A DNA stretch of 7,165 nt from Balneolia bacterium (GTDB lineage Bacteria; Bacteroidota; Rhodothermia; Balneolales; Cyclonatronaceae): assembly GCA_003567135.1 (NCBI GenBank), contig PXAI01000319.1, positions 1-7,165 on the forward strand, read 5' to 3'. The notes beneath the pieces were generated by a model. The model made no database searches and had not been told where the DNA came from. It saw only the letters and a list, made by a program, of their open reading frames with translations. The position numbers were made by a program, and so were the translations under genes. Of the stretch, positions 1-6,255 are shown piece by piece (position 1 is the stretch's first letter; every line of letters starts with the position of its first letter).

Positions 1-1
1 G

Positions 2-2755
2 CACGCCCCGGGAGAACATCCCAGCGGCCAGACTAATGTTGATTTGCTTTTCCAGAACGGAGATGGCCAGGGCCAGCTGAATAATGATATCGATCCGCAG
101 GATTTTAGTATTAATAAACTGGAGTACCAGAATAATGGCTCCTGGGCTATAAATGGACAAAAGCTTAGTTTAACACGTAACGGCAATTCCCACCCGATCA
201 TTTTTGTACAGGCAAGCGGCGTTCAGGAAATCAACGCTCCGGTTGAGTTTTTTAACGAACCGGGAAACTCAGGACCGGCCCGAATTTTTACGTCAAATGC
301 CGGCTCAAGAGTTGAGCTGAATGAACTGCTGATTGGTGAAGGAATCACCGAAATGAGAATGGGCAGCAATACCGGCAGCTCACCCATTGTTGTTCGCGGA
401 CCGGTATCAGGCAGTTCTCCGGCGGAGCTGAAACTTGGTGTAAACCAAAACGGAAATCCTGCAAACAACAATCCGCGGATAGAATTTCGAAGTGAAAATC
501 CGTTTGACGGCCCTGTGAACCTGGTCAGGGGAACAGCCGACTTCACCGAAGATGGCGGGTTTCCGAACAGTAACGTTACGCTCAGTGCGCCACAGAATGC
601 CGGCGGCAATAACCTGCAAATGAACGGCAACACGCTGACTTTCGGCTCGATTGTGCAGGAGGTTGGACAGAACAACGTATCTACAAATATAAACGCACAG
701 GGTGCCACCTTAAGACTGGTAGGCAACTCCGGAAGTGTTCTTCGCAATCTGCAGTCAGATTCGGGTACAACGCTGGTAAAGTCTGGTGAAGGATCGCTGA
801 CTATTGAAGAGCCTATCTCAGTGAATGATTTTGTTTACAGCGGAGGAGAGCTCGTATTTAACGCTCCGTTTACAACTTCTACCACAACCATACCGGACGA
901 TTCTGATGTTACGCTGGATCTGGGTGATCCAAACTTTGGGTTTGGAATTATTAATGTTGGTGAAAATACCACAATAAATATCAAGGGGATTTCATTTCAG
1001 CAGTTATCCAGTCTGATTGATTCCGGGCAGCTGAATATTCCGGAGTCGTCGGTTATTTCATTTGATGAACTTTTAATCCCCGAAGGTACCACAGAGGTTC
1101 TTCCGGAACAGGTGCCGGTAATTAATTCTGTAGTGATTGAAGATGAAGGCACGCTGGTCGTGGAAAGCGGAGGCAGCCTCATCGCGGGTGACGTCACATA
1201 TCAGGGAAACGGAGCTGTTCGGTTTGAGCGGATTTTGAGCCGCCCGAATTTCTCAGAAACGGTAACCGGCCACTGGGCGGCACTATCCTCCCCGACAACG
1301 AACGCGCTGTTTTCCGAAGGAGATCTCGGGAATCCGGTTAACGAGGACAGGGCATTGCTGCGGAAAGTGTGGACACAGGGATTTCCCGGAGCAAATGATC
1401 CGCGAACGAGTGTATTTGCCAATGTTCTGTTTTTTGATGAAACGCAGGGCGAATACGTGGCACCGGAAAATAATTCGATTCCGGCAGGTACAGGCTTTAT
1501 GGTTTATCTTTTTGAACGAAAAGAACGCGATAATCCATCGACGGCGGTAGATTTCGATGAGCCGTTTTCAACAAGAGGCATCAACGGTCAGATCGGCGAG
1601 CAGGGATTTAGCTATTCCTTAAGTTATAGCGGAACTGAGCCGGATAATCCCTACGCCGGATTCAACTTCATTGGCAATCCCGGCGGTGCACCGCTCGACT
1701 GGGGCAGAGAACAGGGATGGACGCGTCAGAATGTTTCTGAGTGGATGTGGTTGTGGGATCCCGTGGAATCGCAGTGGCACCTTCGCAGCAGCGACGGGTC
1801 ACTCGGTGATACGATTATCCCGCCCTTTAAGGGTTTCATGATTCAGACAAATGGCGCCAACCCGGAACTGACCGTTTTCCCCGAAGCCAGAACGCCGCAG
1901 AACGGAAACGGCAACGGCAACTCAGGACTACTGGACGAACCTCAGCAAAATCACGAAGTACTTACCCTGTCGCTCTCAGCGGCCGGAGTTAGGGCCAGCA
2001 CGCACTTCCGGTTCGGCGATTCCTATGAGATGAGCTATACTTCGGAAGATGCGCCGTTTTTAAGTCCGTTGTCAGGCTCATTCGCAATGCTGCACGGGCA
2101 GAAGGATGATGTCGCCCTCATGCTGGGCAGTTATCCAGTTACAGATAATTTCAAAACTGAAATACCGGTAATTGCAGGCGCATTTGAGGATTATAATCCG
2201 GTTTCAGGATGGGCTGAGATTTCCTGGGATGGCGTGAGTTCGCTGCCGGATCAGCTTAGCCTGATTTTACGGGATAATGAAACCGGGGCGATGATTGATA
2301 TGAGGCAGCAAACGGCCTACAGTTTCGAGCTTCATACCACACAACAGGCAAATCTTTTCGGAGATAAGCACGAACTGAGCATGCCGCAATCCCCGGTGAT
2401 GAAATCAGCGAAAAACGCCGCGAATGCAAGGTTTACCGTCATAGCGCAGGGCGATCTGTCGGTATGGAGTGATCCTGATCCCGTATTGCCGGAGCGGGTG
2501 GAGTTGCTGCAAAATTATCCAAACCCGTTTAACCCGGTAACGCAGATTGGTTTTGTGCTTCCCGAGCCGGCAAATGTGCGTCTGGAGGTCTACAATATTG
2601 CCGGACAGCGCGTAGCAGAACTTGTGAACGGATTCAGAGGCGCCGGTACGCACAACGTCATGTTTGATGCCTCGAATCTTTCAAGCGGAGTTTACTTATA
2701 CAGGCTCCAAACCGGAAATACAGTCAACACGAGAAAAATGATGCTGATAAAATAA
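2..2755 (+). CDS. Large secreted surface protein with type IX secretion C-terminal sorting domain (5' truncated)
   Basis: The reading frame is open to the left edge, so the true start and signal peptide lie outside; the TTG at 44 is not a credible start. 917 residues are visible. Residues 1 to about 415 are rich in Asn, Gly, Ser and Thr with short beta-strand-like repeats (for example TLVKSGEGSLTI), resembling a beta-helical or autotransporter-type passenger. From about 423 (GHWAALSSP) through FNFIGNP (554-560) and KGFMIQ (610-615) comes a module often seen before sorting tails in this phylum group. An Asn-Gly linker (634-640) leads to another beta-rich region. From about 834 to the end is a type A sorting domain: NYPNPFNP, then VRLEVYNIAGQRV, then SSGVYLYRL. 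By family knowledge such proteins cross the outer membrane by the type IX system and are attached to the surface or released. No catalytic motif is visible; adhesin or structural roles are guesses. It converges on galE and is not obviously part of the downstream operon. Confidence 0.88.
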   Translation, partial: HAPGEHPSGQTNVDLLFQNGDGQGQLNNDIDPQDFSINKLEYQNNGSWAINGQKLSLTRNGNSHPIIFVQASGVQEINAPVEFFNEPGNSGPARIFTSNAGSRVELNELLIGEGITEMRMGSNTGSSPIVVRGPVSGSSPAELKLGVNQNGNPANNNPRIEFRSENPFDGPVNLVRGTADFTEDGGFPNSNVTLSAPQNAGGNNLQMNGNTLTFGSIVQEVGQNNVSTNINAQGATLRLVGNSGSVLRNLQSDSGTTLVKSGEGSLTIEEPISVNDFVYSGGELVFNAPFTTSTTTIPDDSDVTLDLGDPNFGFGIINVGENTTINIKGISFQQLSSLIDSGQLNIPESSVISFDELLIPEGTTEVLPEQVPVINSVVIEDEGTLVVESGGSLIAGDVTYQGNGAVRFERILSRPNFSETVTGHWAALSSPTTNALFSEGDLGNPVNEDRALLRKVWTQGFPGANDPRTSVFANVLFFDETQGEYVAPENNSIPAGTGFMVYLFERKERDNPSTAVDFDEPFSTRGINGQIGEQGFSYSLSYSGTEPDNPYAGFNFIGNPGGAPLDWGREQGWTRQNVSEWMWLWDPVESQWHLRSSDGSLGDTIIPPFKGFMIQTNGANPELTVFPEARTPQNGNGNGNSGLLDEPQQNHEVLTLSLSAAGVRASTHFRFGDSYEMSYTSEDAPFLSPLSGSFAMLHGQKDDVALMLGSYPVTDNFKTEIPVIAGAFEDYNPVSGWAEISWDGVSSLPDQLSLILRDNETGAMIDMRQQTAYSFELHTTQQANLFGDKHELSMPQSPVMKSAKNAANARFTVIAQGDLSVWSDPDPVLPERVELLQNYPNPFNPVTQIGFVLPEPANVRLEVYNIAGQRVAELVNGFRGAGTHNVMFDASNLSSGVYLYRLQTGNTVNTRKMMLIK
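1901..1921 (+). repeat. Short in-frame AACGGM hexanucleotide repeat encoding an Asn-Gly linker
   Basis: Three and a half copies of AACGGA/AACGGC lie in frame and encode NGNGNGN (visible residues 634-640). This is a flexible spacer between two beta-rich modules of the surface protein. Repeats in whole codons can change length by slippage without breaking the frame, but the array is short. Confidence 0.6.
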
Positions 2756-2777
2756 AACAGGTCGCTATCCCTGTTTT
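2754..2777 (-). terminator. Stem-loop ending in a U-rich run on the minus strand; likely galE terminator
   Basis: AAAACAGG (2754-2761) pairs perfectly with CCTGTTTT (2770-2777) around an 8-base loop. Read on the minus strand, the stem is followed by TTTTATTTTATC-like sequence, the expected intrinsic terminator layout for galE, whose stop is at 2886. The stem begins inside the stop codon of the plus-strand gene. The stem is AT-rich and moderate in strength. Confidence 0.5.
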
Positions 2778-2784
2778 AAAATAA

Positions 2785-2824
2785 AACCCCGAAACAGCTG
2801 ACGCTGATCGGGGTTGTTTTTTTT
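2785..2824 (+). terminator. Strong intrinsic terminator of the surface protein gene, probably bidirectional
   Basis: AACCCCGA (2785-2792) pairs with TCGGGGTT (2808-2815). Inside it CAGC (2795-2798) pairs with GCTG (2803-2806) around a TGAC loop, extending the hairpin. Eight T residues follow at 2817-2824, the classical rho-independent layout for the plus strand. On the minus strand the same stem is followed by TTTTATTTT, so it could also stop galE transcripts. Confidence 0.85.
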
Positions 2825-2885
2825 GTGCCATTTGTGGCAACCAACATACTGGTGAAAGTAAATAGAGCAGAAGCTCAAACGTGAT

Positions 2886-3863
2886 TTAGTCTTTATAAAT
2901 TTCCCACATACTTTTAACCAGGGTATTCAAATCAGAGTGCTCTGCTTTCCAGCCAATTTTTTCCAGTGCGAGTGACGATGCAGCAACCAGTTCAGCAGGA
3001 TCACCTTCTCTTCGGCCGGTTATATCGTAGTTGATGGCAAACCCGACTACAGCCTCGACCTCTTTAATGACATCAAGTACGGTGTATCCTTCTCCGGTGG
3101 CCAAATTCAGAACCAGGTCTTCATCTTCATCTCTCAGATATTCCATTGCTTTAACATGCGCGGTTGCCAGATCGTTAACATGGATATAATCTCTGATGCA
3201 GGTTCCGTCCCGCGTGGGATAATCGTTTCCGTAGACCTGCATCTTATTTCTGACACCGGTTGCAACTTCCATTACGATGGGCAGTAAATTCGCGGGGTTT
3301 TGTTCTTTTCCCCTGACTCTTCCTTTAACATCATATCCGGCAGCATTAAAGTACCGGAGCGCGGCATACCGTAAACCCTTCAGTTGGCTGTACCACGCTA
3401 AAGTCTGTTCTATAGCTAATTTTGTGTACCCGTAGTAATTAATGGGTTTATTGGGATGAGACTCATCTATCGGCAGATATTCCGGACTCCCGTACGTTGC
3501 GGCAGAAGAGGAGAAAACAAAGTTTTTGATATCATTTTCGAGTAAAACGTTAAGCAGGTTAAGCGTGGCTACAGTGTTGTTAAGCGTATATTTTTCAGGT
3601 TTAATCATAGATTCACCTGCGGCTTTTAAGGCAGCAAAGTGAAAAACGGAATCAAACTTTTCATTGCCCTTACCACTCAGCAGCTTTTGCAATAAGTTCA
3701 GATCCTGCATATCGCCAACAAAGAGATCTGCACCGGAGCACACATTCTCTGCATGCCCGGTTGATAAATTATCTAAAACGGTTACGTTGTGTCCGTTGTC
3801 AATTAGTTCATAAACTATGTGTGATCCTATGTAACCTGCGCCACCTATTACGAGTACGTTCAT
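2886..3863 (-). CDS. galE: UDP-glucose 4-epimerase
   Basis: It interconverts UDP-glucose and UDP-galactose in the cytosol with bound NAD, serving the Leloir pathway and supplying UDP-galactose for cell-surface glycans. The 325 residues are the usual length. The NAD-binding GGAGYIGSH (G7, G10, G13) sits directly after the start, supporting the ATG at 3863. SSSAATYG (118-125) supplies the substrate-binding Ser/Thr, and Y144-xxx-K148 is the catalytic Tyr/Lys pair of extended short-chain dehydrogenases. ALRYFNAAG (168-176), RDGTCIRDYIHVNDLA (218-233) and RREGDPAELVA (284-294) are strongly GalE-like. The position matching the E. coli Y299 gatekeeper appears to be E291 in my by-eye alignment, so range over N-acetylated sugars cannot be judged. 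The gene is divergent from the sulfatase-GH16 gene and convergent with the surface protein gene, so it is probably its own transcription unit. No good Shine-Dalgarno sequence is visible. Confidence 0.95.
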   Translation of the reverse strand: MNVLVIGGAGYIGSHIVYELIDNGHNVTVLDNLSTGHAENVCSGADLFVGDMQDLNLLQKLLSGKGNEKFDSVFHFAALKAAGESMIKPEKYTLNNTVATLNLLNVLLENDIKNFVFSSSAATYGSPEYLPIDESHPNKPINYYGYTKLAIEQTLAWYSQLKGLRYAALRYFNAAGYDVKGRVRGKEQNPANLLPIVMEVATGVRNKMQVYGNDYPTRDGTCIRDYIHVNDLATAHVKAMEYLRDEDEDLVLNLATGEGYTVLDVIKEVEAVVGFAINYDITGRREGDPAELVAASSLALEKIGWKAEHSDLNTLVKSMWEIYKD

Positions 3864-3898
3864 TTGCTTCAGATAGAGTTTGTTATAATTTTTTTACG

Positions 3899-3928
3899 TT
3901 GGAAATTAGCGGATAGTTTCTATTTTTG
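3899..3928 (+). promoter_or_regulatory. Candidate Bacteroidota-type promoter (-33 TTG, -7 TAnnTTTG) for the sulfatase-GH16 operon
   Basis: TTG at 3899-3901 and TATTTTTG at 3921-3928 are separated by 19 bases. TATTTTTG matches the TAnnTTTG -7 element described in Bacteroides and Flavobacterium exactly, and the spacing fits. The predicted transcription start is near 3935, giving a leader of about 80 bases before the ATG at 4017. A start here also argues against translation beginning at 3864. The region is AT-rich, so a chance match is possible. Confidence 0.55.
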
Positions 3929-3942
3929 TGTTAACGATAACA
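3929..3942 (+). promoter_or_regulatory. Candidate LacI-family operator overlapping the predicted transcription start
   Basis: TGTTAACGATAACA has perfect 5-base arms (TGTTA/TAACA) and a central CG, with 12 of 14 bases symmetric. It fits every fixed position of the LacI/CcpA-type consensus TGWNANCGNTNWCA. It abuts the -7 element and covers the predicted start of transcription, a typical place for repression. No regulator gene is in the window, so the binding protein is unknown. Confidence 0.45.
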
Positions 3943-4000
3943 TTAAATTCTCAAAAAATCCAGCCAGATTCGACGTGAGTGCTTACTCTGCAAAGTTACC

Positions 4001-4025
4001 GGAGAGAAGCTTAAAGATGCTTCTT
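4001..4025 (+). promoter_or_regulatory. Ribosome-binding region and small hairpin over the sulfatase-GH16 start codon
   Basis: GGAGAG at 4001-4006 is a plausible Shine-Dalgarno sequence 10 bases before the ATG at 4017 and supports that start. AGAAGC (4005-4010) can pair with GCTTCT (4019-4024) around an 8-base loop, partly hiding the start codon. A 6-bp stem of this kind can easily arise by chance. Confidence 0.35.
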
Positions 4026-6242
4026 AAAACAGCCAACGGGCTATTGGTTTTTGTCATCGGATTTATTGCGGTTTTAACATCTCCGGCCGCAGTTTCAGCC
4101 GATCCTCCCAACCTGATTATTATTCTCACCGATGATCAGGGTTATGCGGATGTTGGGTTTAACGGAAGCACAGAGATCCCCACGCCGAACATAGACAGAA
4201 TTGCGAATAACGGAGTGCGATTCACCAGAGGATATGTTACGCACGCTGTTTGCGCACCGAGTCGTGCAGGCCTTATTACAGGAAGATATCAGGACCGTTT
4301 TGGAGCCAGCAGAAACCCGCTCTTTGCTCCGAAGGATTCAACAATGGGGCTGCCTCTATCCGAACAAACGCTTGCTGATGCGCTTCGGCAAGCGGGCTAT
4401 ACAAGTTCAATCATCGGAAAATGGCATCTTGGCGCACACAAATCTTTGTATCCGCTTCAGCGTGGTTTTGACGAGTTTTACGGTTTTCTTTCGGGCGGGC
4501 ATCACTATTTCCCGGATATGTGGAACATAAGTGATAAAACAGAGGCAAGTGCTCAGTGGGATGGGTACCGCACGCGCATCATGAGAAATAACGGCCGCGT
4601 AAATGAAGAAGAATATTTAACAGATGCCCTTTCCCGTGAAGCGGTAGATTTTGTGAGGCGTCACGCTGATAATACGCCGTTCTTTTTGTTTTTATCATAC
4701 AATGCTCCGCATACGCCGCTACAGGCAACGGAAGAATATTTGAGCAGGTTCGAACATATTGAAGACGAAAGAAGAAGAACATATGCCGCTATGATTAGCG
4801 CAGTGGACGACGGCGTTGGGGCTCTTCTGGATACGCTGGATGAACTGGATCTGCAAGAAAATACTATGATCTATTTTCTCTCTGATAACGGAGGTCCAAC
4901 CTATGATAACACCGCCGATAATACGCCTCTGAGAGGTACGAAAGGCACGTTTTATGAGGGCGGTGTCAGGGTGCCGTTTGCCATGCAGTGGCCGGCTGCC
5001 GTTCCGGAAGGAATTGATTTCCATCACCCAATCAGTTCATTGGACATTTTCGCAACGATTACGGATTTCGCCGGGATAGAGCCCAAAAACGAACTGGATG
5101 GTGTAAATCTGGTACCTTATCTGACAGGCGAAAAAGACGGATATCCTCATGAAGCACTGTTGTGGCGTAACTATGACAGAGACTGGGTGGCCATGGTTAT
5201 GGGGGATGGGAAATACCTGAACTTAACCGACAGTACAATCGAGCTATACAATTTAGCTGATGATATTGGCGAAACGCGAAACATCCCCATAGATGAGTTT
5301 GAAGATTTTGAGAAAATGGTTGATTTAGCCAATCAGTGGCTAAGTACTCATCAGGAACCGGCCTTTTTAGGTTTATTGCAGAACGACAGATACAACCGGT
5401 TAAATCCCGACAGGTTTAACATGGTAAGCCCTTTTGAACCGGATACATCACCGCCATCTGTTCCGGAAGGCTATGAATTGGTCTGGTCGGATGAGTTTAA
5501 TATTGATGGGCCGCCGGATGAAGCAAAGTGGAGCTTTGAAAAAGGCTTTACCCGAAATTATGAGCTTCAGTGGTATCAGCCTGAGAATGCTTACGTTAAA
5601 GACGGCAGGCTGATTATCAAAGCAAAAAGGGAGTCTTTTTTAAATCCTGATTATGATCCACAAAGTGATAACTGGCGTTTGAACAGGGAAGACGTTCACT
5701 ATACCTCAGCATCTTTAAGGGGTGAAGGAAAGTTTTCTTTTAAATACGGCATTATGGAAGTCAGGGCCCGGATTGACACTACAATGGGCTCATGGCCGGC
5801 AATCTGGACTCTCGGGGATGAGGGCAGGTGGCCGGAAAGAGGTGAAATTGACATCATGGAGTTTTACAGATATCAGGATGAACCGACTATTCTCGCGAAT
5901 GCTGCATGGGCCGGGGAAAATGACGGGCGTGTTATCTGGGATTCAGCAAAAATCCCCCTGAAGGAATTTCAGCAATCGGTACCGGACTGGGCAGAACGTT
6001 TTCATATCTGGAGGATGGATTGGGATGAGGATTACATAAAAATTTATTTGAATGGCGAACTCTTGAATAAAATAGATGTAGAGGAATCTACACGAAGCGA
6101 TGGCTATAACCCGTTTAGACAACCGCATTTCATTTTGCTAAATTTGGCCATCGGGTCAAACGGTGGAAATCCGGAGTTTTCGGAATTCCCGATTACCTAT
6201 GAAGTTGATTATGTGAGGGTTTTTCAAAAAAAGACTCAGTAA
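4017..6242 (+). CDS. Secreted bifunctional S1-type sulfatase / GH16 glycoside hydrolase fusion
   Basis: This 741-residue exported protein has two complete enzyme domains. The ATG at 4017 gives a clean type I signal peptide (residues 1-28, hydrophobic core about 9-20, cleavage after AVSA) preceded by GGAGAG. The open frame back to 3864 would bury that signal under 51 hydrophilic residues. The sulfatase spans about 31-450: D39/D40 metal ligands, C79-APSR with C79 the formylglycine precursor, TGR 88-90, GKWHLG 134-139, PH 231-232, SDNGG 289-293 and K309. A short Pro-rich linker (about 475-486) leads to GH16 (about 487-736), with WPAIWTLG 593-600 and the ExDxxE site E610-I-D612-I-M-E615 (nucleophile and acid/base). 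It should remove sulfate esters and cut a beta-glycan backbone. The GH16 looks closest to the laminarinase/agarase/carrageenase branch; the substrate cannot be named. No type IX tail or lipobox is present, so a periplasmic location is likely. The maturing enzyme follows 13 bases downstream. Confidence 0.93.
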   Translation: MLLKTANGLLVFVIGFIAVLTSPAAVSADPPNLIIILTDDQGYADVGFNGSTEIPTPNIDRIANNGVRFTRGYVTHAVCAPSRAGLITGRYQDRFGASRNPLFAPKDSTMGLPLSEQTLADALRQAGYTSSIIGKWHLGAHKSLYPLQRGFDEFYGFLSGGHHYFPDMWNISDKTEASAQWDGYRTRIMRNNGRVNEEEYLTDALSREAVDFVRRHADNTPFFLFLSYNAPHTPLQATEEYLSRFEHIEDERRRTYAAMISAVDDGVGALLDTLDELDLQENTMIYFLSDNGGPTYDNTADNTPLRGTKGTFYEGGVRVPFAMQWPAAVPEGIDFHHPISSLDIFATITDFAGIEPKNELDGVNLVPYLTGEKDGYPHEALLWRNYDRDWVAMVMGDGKYLNLTDSTIELYNLADDIGETRNIPIDEFEDFEKMVDLANQWLSTHQEPAFLGLLQNDRYNRLNPDRFNMVSPFEPDTSPPSVPEGYELVWSDEFNIDGPPDEAKWSFEKGFTRNYELQWYQPENAYVKDGRLIIKAKRESFLNPDYDPQSDNWRLNREDVHYTSASLRGEGKFSFKYGIMEVRARIDTTMGSWPAIWTLGDEGRWPERGEIDIMEFYRYQDEPTILANAAWAGENDGRVIWDSAKIPLKEFQQSVPDWAERFHIWRMDWDEDYIKIYLNGELLNKIDVEESTRSDGYNPFRQPHFILLNLAIGSNGGNPEFSEFPITYEVDYVRVFQKKTQ

Positions 6243-6255
6243 CGCATTCGTATTT

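Noticed and set aside
223..1422. Antisense open frames within the surface protein gene (223-747, 407-619, 997-1197, 1201-1422 and, further on, 2405-2653)
   Set aside because: They have low-complexity Ser/Pro-rich or unfamiliar composition, no recognisable motifs and no upstream signals, and lie fully opposite a well-supported coding frame.
2826..2839. Small inverted repeat TGCCA-TTTG-TGGCA in the convergent intergenic region
   Set aside because: Only 5-bp arms, no T-tract and no gene start nearby, so it is probably chance.
3882..3887. Minus-strand TATAAC as a possible -10 element for galE
   Set aside because: No matching -35 element (GCTAAT at the right spacing) and no TAnnTTTG match, so it is too weak in this AT-rich stretch.
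3864..4016. N-terminal extension of the sulfatase-GH16 frame from a TTG codon at 3864
   Set aside because: It would put 51 non-signal residues before a clear signal peptide and place translation upstream of the best promoter candidate. The ATG at 4017 with GGAGAG before it is better.
4201..5961. Alternative-frame open frames within the sulfatase-GH16 gene (4201-4530 +, 4579-4782 -, 4719-5027 -, 5722-5961 +)
   Set aside because: All lie inside a gene with strong domain evidence, and their translations resemble no protein family.
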